Assembly: GCA_937898885.1 (NCBI GenBank)
Contig: CALDKD010000063.1
Span: forward strand, 1 to 31,589
Origin: an uncultured Bacteroidales bacterium
Lineage (GTDB): Bacteria > Bacteroidota > Bacteroidia > Bacteroidales > Bacteroidaceae
Direction: 5' to 3'
Length of the DNA stretch: 31,589 nucleotides
The first letter of the stretch is position 1; every line of letters starts with the position of its first letter. Shown here piece by piece: positions 8,508-16,681 of the stretch. The translations under genes were made by a program, and so were the position numbers. The notes under the pieces were generated by a model, which saw only the letters and a program-made list of their open reading frames with translations, was not told where the DNA came from and made no database searches.

Positions 8508-9071
8508 TTATCTGGTTGACGATATTATCTGCTGTGTATTCTCATCGCCTTTTTTCGGCTGATACTCTATGCCAAGGTCTTTATATACATCATGCGATAT
8601 GTCAACCCCCTTCTCGTCGTCGATATACAGGTAGGAGTGGCTTGACAGGTCTAATACATAGTCCAGCTTGAGTCTCTTGCCAATTTTGTTGACCGATGTC
8701 ATTACCTTCAGCTCCAATGGCTCCAGAAGCTTTTTGCGCTCCACATTCAGGGAATCCCTGAAATTCTTCTTGAAGGCCATACTGTTGTCGTACAGCTGCT
8801 GAAGTTCCTTCTGCCTCTTCATCACAATAGTGGCTGAGAGAAGGTCCTGACCGTGCAGGTACTCGGTATATTGTCTGTAGAACTCAGTCTCAGAACGCTC
8901 AACCTCCTTGGCATACTCATTCTGGAGCTGCCTGACAGACTCCTGTGCCTTTGCGTATTCCGGCAACATCTTTATTGTCTCGCTAAAATTGATGTATCCG
9001 AAACGTCCCTCCTGAGCGCAAATAGTCAAGGAGGCGGCAAGTGTAAGTAATATGGTAGTAATTCGTCTCAT
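8508..9071 (-). CDS. OmpH/Skp family periplasmic chaperone, copy nearest murI
   Basis: Skp-type chaperones hold unfolded outer-membrane proteins in the periplasm on the way to BamA. The 187-residue protein has a signal peptide ending around ASLTICAQ, then the family opening GRFGYINFSETIKMLPEY and a long charged coiled-coil stretch (about residues 40-120, rich in Gln, Glu and Lys). The C-terminal strand region contains KRLKLDYVLDLSS. It is the third of three related genes downstream of bamA and has a longer polar tail than the other two. The gene follows the middle copy after a 60-nt gap that holds a hairpin, and precedes murI by 23 nt. Confidence 0.88.
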   Translation of the reverse strand: MRRITTILLTLAASLTICAQEGRFGYINFSETIKMLPEYAKAQESVRQLQNEYAKEVERSETEFYRQYTEYLHGQDLLSATIVMKRQKELQQLYDNSMAFKKNFRDSLNVERKKLLEPLELKVMTSVNKIGKRLKLDYVLDLSSHSYLYIDDEKGVDISHDVYKDLGIEYQPKKGDENTQQIISSTR

Positions 9072-9074
9072 GCT

Positions 9075-9114
9075 TAAAACAAAATACGGGGAATACGGTT
9101 TCCCGCTCCCCGTA
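9075..9114 (-). terminator. Terminator-like hairpin between two skp-like genes (possible attenuator)
   Basis: On the minus strand an 8-bp stem, TACGGGGA paired with TCCCCGTA (plus 9107-9114 and 9085-9092), encloses a 14-nt loop. It is followed by TTTTGTTTT, directly before the start codon at 9071. The shape is that of an intrinsic terminator in the middle of the operon, so it may partly reduce transcription of the last skp copy and murI. Confidence 0.55.
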
Positions 9115-9131
9115 CAGAAATATAATGGGTT

Positions 9132-9632
9132 TTACTTTATGTTCAGTTTTGCCTTAACCTGATCGGTTACGTCAGTGGTAAGAGTCTTGCTTACGTATGG
9201 AATCATTCCGTCGGCTGAATCGTAAATGCAGACGTATCCACCCTCATCTCCAACTTCCTGGATGGCTTTGAGTACCTTGCTTGTTATGGCAGCCATCTTC
9301 TCATTTGACATATTCTGAAGATTGGTCTGGCTGTCAGCGTAGAACTGCTGCATCTTGTTGTAGAGATCCTGAAGCTCCTGCTCACGGCGCTGCTTGATGT
9401 TGTCAGGCAGAGTGGCAGCCTGTGCCTCATAGTCATCGTTCTTCTTGGTGAGCTCATCCCTCAGGTATGAAAGCTCGTCCTCATACTGCTTCTGCAGTGT
9501 CTGCAGCTCATTCTGAGACTGGGTGTATTCCGGCATAAGCTGGATGATTGTACCTGAGTCAACGTGTCCGAATTTCTGTGCGAAAACGCATACCGGCGCA
9601 AGCAGAAGCGCCATCATCAATAATTTCTTCAT
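9132..9632 (-). CDS. OmpH/Skp family periplasmic chaperone, middle copy
   Basis: This 166-residue protein begins with a clear signal peptide (MKKLLMMALLLAPVCVFAQ). It shows the family opening KFGHVDSGTIIQLMPEYTQSQ and a long coiled coil (about residues 40-110, with TLQKQYEDELSYLRDEL). The C-terminal strand segment is VGDEGGYVCIYDSAD. It should act as a periplasmic holdase for unfolded outer-membrane proteins. It sits between two paralogues in the bamA operon. A promoter-like -7 element lies in the 53-nt gap before it, so it may have extra transcription of its own. Length and domain order are standard for Skp/OmpH. Confidence 0.92.
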   Translation of the reverse strand: MKKLLMMALLLAPVCVFAQKFGHVDSGTIIQLMPEYTQSQNELQTLQKQYEDELSYLRDELTKKNDDYEAQAATLPDNIKQRREQELQDLYNKMQQFYADSQTNLQNMSNEKMAAITSKVLKAIQEVGDEGGYVCIYDSADGMIPYVSKTLTTDVTDQVKAKLNIK

Positions 9633-9672
9633 ATTGTGTCTATTTAAAAATTCAATAATTATTATCGTATCG

Positions 9673-9680
9673 CAAAAATA
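9673..9680 (-). promoter_or_regulatory. Putative internal -7 element before the middle skp-like gene
   Basis: On the minus strand this reads TATTTTTG followed by C, an exact TAnnTTTG match about 40 nt before the start at 9632. It lies in the short gap after the upstream skp copy. I see no good -33 box, so it may be a weak internal promoter or chance. Confidence 0.4.
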
Positions 9681-9685
9681 GGCAA

Positions 9686-10204
9686 TTAATTTGAATAACC
9701 CATCTTTTCAAGAACTTCGTTGCTGATATCAATCTTTGGAGATGCGTATATCATACTTCCCGCAGAAGCCCTGTCAATTACAACTGAGTATCCCTTTGCC
9801 TCACTGATTGACTTGACAGCCTCGTATATCTCATCCTGAATAGGTGCCATCAGACTCTCACGTTTCTTGTAGATCTCACCCTCCTCCGGACCGAAATACC
9901 GGCGCTTAAGCTCACTTGCCTCCTTCTCCTTGGCCACAATCTCATCCTCTTTCTTGGTTTTCTGCTCCTCGGAAAGGAACAAAGCCTCGTTCTGATAGTT
10001 CTTGTAAAGTGTCTGCGCCTCCTGCGACATTGCCTCAACCTCGGCCTGCCATCTCTTTGATAACTGGTTAAGCTGCTCATTGGCACGCTCGTATGCCGGT
10101 ATCTTGCCTAAAATATACTCCATGTCGATAAGCGCGAACTTCTGTGCTCCTGCTGACACTGCCATCAGGCACAACACTGAGAAAACTGCTAATAACTTTT
10201 TCAT
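9686..10204 (-). CDS. OmpH/Skp family periplasmic chaperone, copy nearest bamA
   Basis: This 172-residue protein (175 if the ATG three codons upstream at 10213 is used) has the signal peptide MKKLLAVFSVLCLMAVSAGAQ. I chose the start that puts the lysines right after the Met. The mature part opens with KFALIDMEYILGKIPAYERA, the usual Skp/OmpH beginning. It continues as a charged coiled coil (about residues 40-125) and ends with the strand segment KGYSVVIDRASAGSMIYASP. It follows bamA after about 110 nt, which matches its role in bringing outer-membrane proteins to BamA. Two further copies follow in tandem. Confidence 0.92.
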   Translation of the reverse strand: MKKLLAVFSVLCLMAVSAGAQKFALIDMEYILGKIPAYERANEQLNQLSKRWQAEVEAMSQEAQTLYKNYQNEALFLSEEQKTKKEDEIVAKEKEASELKRRYFGPEEGEIYKKRESLMAPIQDEIYEAVKSISEAKGYSVVIDRASAGSMIYASPKIDISNEVLEKMGYSN

Positions 10205-10316
10205 ATCGTTCAAATTTTAGTTACACCTATTTGATTTCTGAATTGGGTGAAAGATTAAAAGCTTTTGTATGTTTATTGTTTATACGGATATTTTAGAGAA
10301 AATTAAGGATTGCATT

Positions 10317-13010
10317 TTAGAATTCCTGACCTAGGATAAAGTGTATCTGGCTGCCGCCATACTCGCGTGAGCCATATACCGGGTCAAATCCGTAGCCCCA
10401 GTCAAGTCCTATCATACCAATCATCGGAAGGAATACCCTGACGCCGACACCTGCCGAGCGTTTCATATCGAACGGATTGAACTGCTTGATGTCTGTCCAT
10501 GCATTACCACCCTCCACGAATGCCAGAGCATAGATAGTAGTGGAGTTCTCCATCATAAGCGGGTATCTCAGCTCTGCCGAAAGGCGGGAGTAGGCATATC
10601 CCTCACCGCTGGGAGTAAGACTTCCGTTCTGGTATCCGCGAAGTCCCACAATCTCAGTGGCATATGTATATGATGCGCCGCTCATGCCGTCACCTCCCAC
10701 ATAGAAGGTCTCGAAAGGAGAGCGCTTGAATGCATTGTAGTGTCCCAGGATACCAAACTCAGCTCTTGTCATCAGCACCAGATTCCTTTTCTGGCCTCCA
10801 GCCAGTGTGGTGTATGTCTTGGCGCGGAATTTCCATTTGTGATACTCAATCCACTTGTGCTTCTGCTGCAACTCATCCTGATATGTGGCCGATGTCCTGT
10901 CGTTTGCCAGTCCCTCATAGTTTATGCCGTCAAACAGGGAGTAAGGCGGGGTGAATGACACACTGAGCGAGAACTCGGAGCCTACTCTCGGGAAAATCTG
11001 ATTGTCAGTGGTATTCCTGCTGAGTGTGAGGCCCAGATTCAGGTTGTTGCAGGTACCGTTGTTTATCAGGAAGTAAGACCAGTCCTTAAGCTTGTATCTT
11101 GTGAATGAGAGCTCGCCATAGAATGTGAAGTAATCATCAGGCCAGTGCAGACGTGTTCCCCAGCCTATGGCTCCTCCCAGCAATGTGATGTATTTGTCTG
11201 GATCATAATATGACTCGTAGTTATAGTAGTTGTTGCCATAATAGTTGTTGCCATACATGCCATAACCACCATACATATAATTATAGTAATTGTTGTAGTA
11301 GCTGGAGTTGTAATAGGTGTCGCTGATGTCAGTCTGCTTTGAGTAGAAGAAACTTACCGACATAGAGTTCGGGCGCTTGCCTCCTAGCCATGGCTCGAAG
11401 AACGACACACTGTATGAATGGTAGTAGCTTCCGTTTGTCTGACCGCTGATTGAGAATGTCTGTCCGTCACCCTGTGGCAACAGGAAACGTCTGTTGTCGC
11501 TCTTGTGGAACAGGTTATACATAGAGAAGTTTGTGAACTTCAAAGCCACCTTTCCGATTACACCAGTCTGTCCCCATCCGGCTGAGAGCTCAATCTGGTC
11601 GTTGGACTTGGACTCCAGGTTCCAGTCTATATCGACAGTTCCATCCGAGACGTTGGGCTTGACCTGCGGGTCAATTGCCTCAGGATTGAAGTGTCCCATC
11701 TGACCAATCTGGCGATAGGAGCGCTCCAGAGCATCCCTCGAGAACAGATCACCTGGACGGGTATACAGCTCACGACGTATCACATTCTCATATACACGGT
11801 CGTTTCCGTAAATGTTCACCTTATTAATAGTAGCCTGCGGACCCTCAACTATACGCATCTCAAGATCTACGCTGTCTCCTGTCACATTGACCTCAACCGG
11901 GTCCATTTTATAGAATACATATCCGTTGTTATAGTAGAGGTTTCCGATGGCGTCCTCATCGTCCAATGTCCTCTCCTTAAGCTTCTTCTGATTATAGACA
12001 TCGCCGTTCTTCATTTTGAGGAGCGTGGCCAGATCCTCACTGTTATAGACGGTGTTGCCTATCCAGTTGATGTTGCGCAGATAGTATTTGTCTCCCTCCT
12101 CAACGGTAAGATAGACATCTATCGTCTTGTCGTCGAAGTTCGTTATACTGTCTGCCAGAATAATGGCATCACGGTAGCCAAGCTCGTTGTACTTATCGAT
12201 GAGGCTTTTCTTATCTTTCTCGTATTCCGCGTCAATGAACTTCTTGGGACGGAAGAAATCTGCCAGATATCCTTTCTCGTTGGTCTTCTTCAGAACCTTC
12301 TTTATGGCCTTGTCTGTAAGGACCTCATTGCCGGTTATATGAATCTGATTTACTTTTATCCTGTCTCTCTTGTCAATATACACATCAACGAAGACACGGT
12401 TGTCCGCCGACGGGTCATCGCGCTGTGTCACGCGGATCTGGGCATTCTTGAAGCCTTTGTCATCGTAATACCGGCGGATAAGCCTCTCGGACCTGTCCAG
12501 CATATTGGGAGTGATGTGTCCACCCTTGATTAGTCCTATCTTCTCGTCCAGATCATCCTGCTCACCTTTCTTGATGCCGTAATATACAATGTCTGTGACC
12601 TTCGGGCGTAATGCAAGGCTGATGTTCAGGTAAATCTTGTTTCCTACTATTTTTGTTGCGGAGATACTTACGTATGAGAACATTCCGTGTTTCCAGTAAC
12701 GTTTTACCGCATTTGATATATCATCGCCTGGTACAGTGATTTTCTGGCCCACGGTCAGACCGGAGAGATTGATGAGCATCTGATCCTCATAGTCATCGAC
12801 TCCGCTTACAGTGAAACCGCCGATTATATAGCTCTTTTGTGTCCCTGAGTAGAGAATTACCGGATTCTCAATTACGACCTCATCCGGATCTGTTGCCTCC
12901 TCCTGTTCCTGAAGCGCGTTCTCCTGTGCATATGCGGGTGGATTACATAATCCGCACAGCAGCAGTCCTGTCAGGAAATATCTTGTAAATCTGTCAATTC
13001 TCATTATCAC
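10317..13010 (-). CDS. bamA: Outer membrane protein assembly factor BamA
   Basis: BamA is the essential Omp85 barrel that inserts beta-barrel proteins into the outer membrane. The 897-residue protein has a signal peptide ending near PPAYAQ and five POTRA repeats over about residues 60-480 (seen as repeats such as VNQIHITGNEVLTDKAI and INKVNIYGNDRVYENVI). The C-terminal barrel ends in phenylalanine (ILGQEF), as expected for the beta-signal. The conserved barrel motif VRVFLPMIGMIGLDWGYGFD is present. A Tyr/Asn-rich low-complexity insert lies around residues 563-600. The start overlaps the uppS stop by 17 nt (ATG at 13010; a second ATG lies two codons later), so translation is probably coupled. 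Three Skp genes follow. Confidence 0.95.
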   Translation of the reverse strand: MIMRIDRFTRYFLTGLLLCGLCNPPAYAQENALQEQEEATDPDEVVIENPVILYSGTQKSYIIGGFTVSGVDDYEDQMLINLSGLTVGQKITVPGDDISNAVKRYWKHGMFSYVSISATKIVGNKIYLNISLALRPKVTDIVYYGIKKGEQDDLDEKIGLIKGGHITPNMLDRSERLIRRYYDDKGFKNAQIRVTQRDDPSADNRVFVDVYIDKRDRIKVNQIHITGNEVLTDKAIKKVLKKTNEKGYLADFFRPKKFIDAEYEKDKKSLIDKYNELGYRDAIILADSITNFDDKTIDVYLTVEEGDKYYLRNINWIGNTVYNSEDLATLLKMKNGDVYNQKKLKERTLDDEDAIGNLYYNNGYVFYKMDPVEVNVTGDSVDLEMRIVEGPQATINKVNIYGNDRVYENVIRRELYTRPGDLFSRDALERSYRQIGQMGHFNPEAIDPQVKPNVSDGTVDIDWNLESKSNDQIELSAGWGQTGVIGKVALKFTNFSMYNLFHKSDNRRFLLPQGDGQTFSISGQTNGSYYHSYSVSFFEPWLGGKRPNSMSVSFFYSKQTDISDTYYNSSYYNNYYNYMYGGYGMYGNNYYGNNYYNYESYYDPDKYITLLGGAIGWGTRLHWPDDYFTFYGELSFTRYKLKDWSYFLINNGTCNNLNLGLTLSRNTTDNQIFPRVGSEFSLSVSFTPPYSLFDGINYEGLANDRTSATYQDELQQKHKWIEYHKWKFRAKTYTTLAGGQKRNLVLMTRAEFGILGHYNAFKRSPFETFYVGGDGMSGASYTYATEIVGLRGYQNGSLTPSGEGYAYSRLSAELRYPLMMENSTTIYALAFVEGGNAWTDIKQFNPFDMKRSAGVGVRVFLPMIGMIGLDWGYGFDPVYGSREYGGSQIHFILGQEF

Positions 13011-13752
13011 TTCCGTTATTTGATACTTGAGCGCTTGTCATTCCGAAACGTCTTTCTCTATGTTGGTAGCTGTATATAGCCTTACAAAACTCCTCATCAA
13101 CAAAATCCGGCCAGAAAACATCTGTGAAGTAGAGCTCTGAGTATGATGCCTGCCACATAAGATAGTTGCTCAGACGCATCTCGCCGCCAGTGCGTATAAT
13201 CAGGTCCGGATCTGGCATGAAGCTGGTGTCCAGTCTCGATGCCAATGCATCCTCATCAATGTCCTCAGGTTTTATCTTGCCGCTTTTGACATCCTCCGCC
13301 AGCATTCTCGCAGCGCGTGTGATCTCCCATCTTGAGGAATAGCTCAAGGCGATGACAAGCTGCGAGCCTGTGTTGTTCTCAGTGGTCTTCAGGCAGGTCT
13401 TGATTCTGTTGCGTACGAGCAGTGGAATCCTGTCAAGATCTCCGATTATGCGGAGCCTGACGTTATTCCTCATAAAGATATCCTCCTCAATGTTGTCCAT
13501 AATCAGAGTCATCAGGGTTCTGACCTCCTTCTCCGGCCTTTTCCAGTTCTCTGTAGAGAAAGTGTAGAGAGTCAGATATTTGACACCCAGTCTTACGGCG
13601 CACTCAGCGATCTTCCAGACATTCTTTACGCCTGCGGAGTGGCCCTTGCTGCGTTCCATTCCACGTTGTCTGGCCCATCTGCCGTTTCCATCCATGATAA
13701 TGGCCACGTGTGTGGGTATCCTTTGTCTGTCGATCATTTCCTCGTATAGCAT
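12994..13752 (-). CDS. uppS: Isoprenyl transferase (undecaprenyl diphosphate synthase)
   Basis: UppS makes the C55 lipid carrier used for peptidoglycan and surface glycans. The protein has 252 residues from the ATG at 13752 (MLYEEMIDRQRIPTHVAIIMDG), which I prefer because homologues begin there and AGAGGA lies just before it; the frame is open to another ATG at 13773. Motifs seen are the catalytic MDGNGRWA, GHSAGVKN, TLYTFSTENWKRP, the RIIGD segment, and RTGGEMRLSNYLMWQASYSELYF near the C-terminus. It lies between a DUF6089 gene and bamA in the envelope operon, overlapping bamA by 17 nt. The last residues (NNGSDNEN) are unconserved. Confidence 0.95.
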   Translation of the reverse strand: MLYEEMIDRQRIPTHVAIIMDGNGRWARQRGMERSKGHSAGVKNVWKIAECAVRLGVKYLTLYTFSTENWKRPEKEVRTLMTLIMDNIEEDIFMRNNVRLRIIGDLDRIPLLVRNRIKTCLKTTENNTGSQLVIALSYSSRWEITRAARMLAEDVKSGKIKPEDIDEDALASRLDTSFMPDPDLIIRTGGEMRLSNYLMWQASYSELYFTDVFWPDFVDEEFCKAIYSYQHRERRFGMTSAQVSNNGSDNEN

Positions 13753-13763
13753 ATTCCTCTGTT

Positions 13764-14441
13764 TTAGTTGCAATCGCAGGGTTTTGCGAAAATATCGTAT
13801 GTAAGCGTCAGCATAGTGTAGCTATAGCTGTCGCGGTTCTTCATAAATCCACTCTTTATCTGAAACGGGTCCTCGCCGGTGTGGCTGCCCACATCCAGAC
13901 GGTCAGAGGAACTGAACCTCATAGTCCATTCCAGAGCAACGTTCAGCCGCTTGGCAAGTTTGTACTTGACACCTATTCCAATTGGGAAATTGGCTGCAAT
14001 GTCGTTTTTCTCAGGTTTTGACGCGAATGTCATTCCGATGCCAATCAGATAGTATGGCACCAGCCGGTGACAATCGTTGTAAGTGGTTGTGCCGTATGCC
14101 AGGAAGTTACCCTCAACCTGAACACCCAGGTCGTACAGGGTGCGGCTGAACGTTATCTCCTCCGGAAAGGTGCGGTCCCTCATCCCGGTTGTGCTTCCGG
14201 AGATGCCGGCCACAGTAAGATCAGCCTTCAATGCCAGTCTTGGATTGAGCTTGTACCTTGCTACTAAGCCACCCATCAGCCGGGTGTTGTTGTACAGTCT
14301 GAGATTCGCGTCACCCATATAGAAACAGGCTCCGGCTGCCGGACCGACCTCCATAAGGTATTCGGTCTCGTCCTGAGCAGCTGCCTGATGGCAGAGCGTC
14401 AGTGCCGCAAGTATGATGGTTGCTATATTCAGTGAGCGCAT
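13764..14441 (-). CDS. DUF6089/PorG-like outer membrane beta-barrel protein
   Basis: This 225-residue protein has a signal peptide ending near CHQAAAQ and then the DUF6089 opening YLMEVGPAAGACFYMGD. Alternating strands typical of an 8-stranded outer-membrane barrel follow (for example RLALKADLTVAGISG and YYLIGIGMTFAS). It ends SYTMLTLTYDIF and a short Cys-containing tail. In Porphyromonas the member of this family next to uppS and bamA is PorG of the type IX secretion system. The same gene order here points to the same family, although many Bacteroidales keep the gene without a full type IX system, and I see no other por genes in the window. It starts 7 nt after the DUF6242 gene. Confidence 0.8.
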   Translation of the reverse strand: MRSLNIATIILAALTLCHQAAAQDETEYLMEVGPAAGACFYMGDANLRLYNNTRLMGGLVARYKLNPRLALKADLTVAGISGSTTGMRDRTFPEEITFSRTLYDLGVQVEGNFLAYGTTTYNDCHRLVPYYLIGIGMTFASKPEKNDIAANFPIGIGVKYKLAKRLNVALEWTMRFSSSDRLDVGSHTGEDPFQIKSGFMKNRDSYSYTMLTLTYDIFAKPCDCN

Positions 14442-14448
14442 TTGCAGT

Positions 14449-15855
14449 TTATTTTGAGAACAGGCGGTTTATGTATCCACGCCATACACCGGTGTCTCCA
14501 TCGGTGATGATCCAGATATTGTTATACTTATCTGCAACATAACAGAAAGCGTCACTGCATCCCTGAAGGTCTGCGGGGAACTTCATAAACCTGTTCCAGG
14601 TGTTGAATGAGTCGAAGAACGCGGAACAGTCACGCCAGGTTATTCCATTGTCGGATGACTGATAGAAACTTCTGAGCGGTGCTATGTCACTGCCGTTCAG
14701 ACGGCCTTTCCCGCCAAATGCGTAGAGGTCTCCATCATACTGGATAACTGAGAGCATAGATAGTGACGGGCAGGGAAGGCTGTGGTTCCCGGCGGTCTCG
14801 ATTCTTGTCCAGGTCTTCTCAGTGGAGAGCTTTGTCCAGATCTCAGAATGCTCCGGATTCAACTTTGTGTCGATGCCTGCGATGACATATCTCAGAATGG
14901 ACTCGTTGCTTGACAGAGGATAGCAGAGACCGTTTACCTCAGCAATTGGAAATGACTCAGGTACCTCCTGAACCTTTGTCCAGGCTGCAAGATCAGTTGA
15001 GCAGGCTATCCAGCCATCGGCCGTAACAGCCCACGCTGTGCCTCCATCGCCAGTCTGCGGGAAAGGAAACAGATATGATATCTGCAAGTCATTGCCTGCC
15101 TCTTTCCATTCCGTGCCGTTGTCGGATGTCATAATCCTGCCGCCGTCAAGCATTGCCAGAATGCCATTGTGGAGAGTGACAGACTCGCATCTTGCATCTT
15201 TGTCAAGACCCTGACAGGACTTAGGGCCGCTCCAGCCTCCATTGCCTTTGAGAGGGTGGCTGAGCAATGACGGGTTCCCGTCGCCATCAAGTCCGTAAAC
15301 CAGAATATCCTCATTCAGTGCAATGGCTCTCATATTCCGCAAAGAAGCAGGGAGAGTGTCAGGCAGTCTCCTCCACGACATTGAGTCCGGGTCGCATACG
15401 TGGACATTTGTCTTCAACGTGTACTGGCGTACGTACGAGTCATCGTTCGAGGTTACGGTGATGATAAGCGGCTTGGTCAGGTTGAGCAGGCTCTTGTCTG
15501 TCCACAGTGTGTCAAATGTCGTTCCGTCTTTTCTTGTCTTGCGTATGGTGAACGTGCCGGCGCCCGATATTTTGGTTGTTACACTGTCAAGCTGTGAGCC
15601 GACAGGCAGTGAGTCGGAATTGAATATCAGGTTGTGCTGCTGGTCTATTGAGAACTTGACAGTAGTTCCGCTTACGGTACTGACAGCCACCGTATCCTTT
15701 CCTTCAACTGTTATATCATTGAATATCATCTTGAAATCGCCAATGGAGAACGATGTGATTACGGCCTCCGACTGCCGGTCGTCTGAACTTTTCTCACAGG
15801 CAGCCAGGACAAATGTCAGCGCCGCCACTGAAAGCAATCCGAATATCTTGCGCAT
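14449..15855 (-). CDS. DUF6242-type lipoprotein with beta-propeller-like repeats
   Basis: This 468-residue protein has a lipoprotein signal peptide with Cys20 in VLAACEKSSDD. The N-terminal 150 residues look like Ig/pKD-like beta domains (ITSFSIGDFKMIFNDI, VRQYTLKTNVHV). The rest is a kelch/BNR-like propeller with recurring patterns such as IMTSDNGTEWKEAG and YQSSDNGITWRDC, the Asp-box-like element S-x-D-x-G-x-x-W. I recognise it as the DUF6242 group found in Bacteroidales at the head of the uppS-bamA operon. No biochemical role is known to me. A surface-exposed or periplasmic lipoprotein is the safe reading. It is the first gene after a promoter-like element and is followed by DUF6089 after 7 nt. 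Confidence 0.8.
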   Translation of the reverse strand: MRKIFGLLSVAALTFVLAACEKSSDDRQSEAVITSFSIGDFKMIFNDITVEGKDTVAVSTVSGTTVKFSIDQQHNLIFNSDSLPVGSQLDSVTTKISGAGTFTIRKTRKDGTTFDTLWTDKSLLNLTKPLIITVTSNDDSYVRQYTLKTNVHVCDPDSMSWRRLPDTLPASLRNMRAIALNEDILVYGLDGDGNPSLLSHPLKGNGGWSGPKSCQGLDKDARCESVTLHNGILAMLDGGRIMTSDNGTEWKEAGNDLQISYLFPFPQTGDGGTAWAVTADGWIACSTDLAAWTKVQEVPESFPIAEVNGLCYPLSSNESILRYVIAGIDTKLNPEHSEIWTKLSTEKTWTRIETAGNHSLPCPSLSMLSVIQYDGDLYAFGGKGRLNGSDIAPLRSFYQSSDNGITWRDCSAFFDSFNTWNRFMKFPADLQGCSDAFCYVADKYNNIWIITDGDTGVWRGYINRLFSK

Positions 15856-15886
15856 AAAATACTGTGCGGTTTTATCTTACAAAAGG

Positions 15887-15894
15887 CAAAAATA
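15887..15894 (-). promoter_or_regulatory. Putative -7 element for the envelope operon
   Basis: The minus strand reads TATTTTTG followed by CC, an exact TAnnTTTG match about 32 nt before the DUF6242 start. As the first promoter-like element upstream of the eight-gene run down to murI, it is the best candidate main promoter. The -33 box is not evident. Confidence 0.5.
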
Positions 15895-16033
15895 GCAACA
15901 TTTCCGCAGAAATCCTCACTTTATGTTCCCTTTTAAATTAAATAAGGAATTTATGCTTTTTTTAGAACTTGTTTTTTGCGCAAATGACGGAAGAGAAGAG
16001 GAAAAAAACTAATTTCGCAATTTGATTAATTGT

Positions 16034-16669
16034 ATGAATATGGAACAGACAAAACGTATAGTGGCAGAGAAACTGCTTGAGACAGGCGCCGTCAAGGTAA
16101 GACCAGACAACCCGTTCACCTGGGCATCAGGCTGGCATTCACCTTTTTATTGCGACAACCGCAGAACACTCTCTTTCCCTGAGGTAAGAGGAATAGTAAG
16201 GGATTCCCTCTGTGAGGCTACAGCGGCTTTCCCTGAGTACGATGTAATTGCCGGAGTCGCGACAGGCGCCATAGCACAGGGTGCTCTTGTGGCTGACAAA
16301 CTTGGCAAGCCGTTCGTCTATGTACGCTCAGCTCCGAAGGATCACGGTATGGCGAATCAGATTGAGGGGTATCTTCCTGAGGGCAGCCGCGTGCTTGTCA
16401 TCGAGGATCTGGTCTCTACCGGAGGAAGCAGCCTGAAGGCCGTTCAGGCTCTGCGCGATGCAGGCAGCATCGTTGTTGGAATGATAGCATCCTTCACTTA
16501 CGGTTTCCAGACATCTGTCGATGCATTCAGGGAGGCAGGTGTCAGACTGGACACTCTTACCGATTATGAGACCCTCATCCAGGTGGCGGCCGATTCAGGT
16601 TATGTTCCTGCTGAGAGTCTGCCGGTTTTAGTTGAGTGGAGAAAGGATCCATCAAACTGGAATCGCTAA
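16034..16669 (+). CDS. pyrE: Orotate phosphoribosyltransferase
   Basis: PyrE joins orotate to PRPP to give OMP in de novo pyrimidine synthesis. The protein has 211 residues from the ATG at 16034 (MNMEQTKRIVAEKLL); a second ATG two codons on is also possible, and the frame is open upstream only through a TTG. Visible motifs are PFTWASGWHSPFYCDNRRTL at the N-terminus and YVRSAPKDHG with the flexible-loop lysine. The PRPP-binding motif VLVIEDLVSTGGSS lies around residues 123-136. The upstream 140-nt gap is A+T-rich, and I cannot name a convincing promoter in it. argH follows after 12 nt. Confidence 0.95.
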   Translation: MNMEQTKRIVAEKLLETGAVKVRPDNPFTWASGWHSPFYCDNRRTLSFPEVRGIVRDSLCEATAAFPEYDVIAGVATGAIAQGALVADKLGKPFVYVRSAPKDHGMANQIEGYLPEGSRVLVIEDLVSTGGSSLKAVQALRDAGSIVVGMIASFTYGFQTSVDAFREAGVRLDTLTDYETLIQVAADSGYVPAESLPVLVEWRKDPSNWNR

Positions 16670-16681
16670 AAATATTTTACA

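Noticed and set aside
11691..12533. A 280-codon plus-strand frame opposite bamA
   Set aside because: It lies wholly within the coding sequence of bamA on the other strand, is an unlikely hydrophobic composition and has no recognisable domain; it is a shadow of bamA codon use.
16010..16017. TAATTTCG as the pyrE promoter -7 box
   Set aside because: One mismatch to TAnnTTTG, no -33 box and only about 16 nt before the start codon; not strong enough to annotate.
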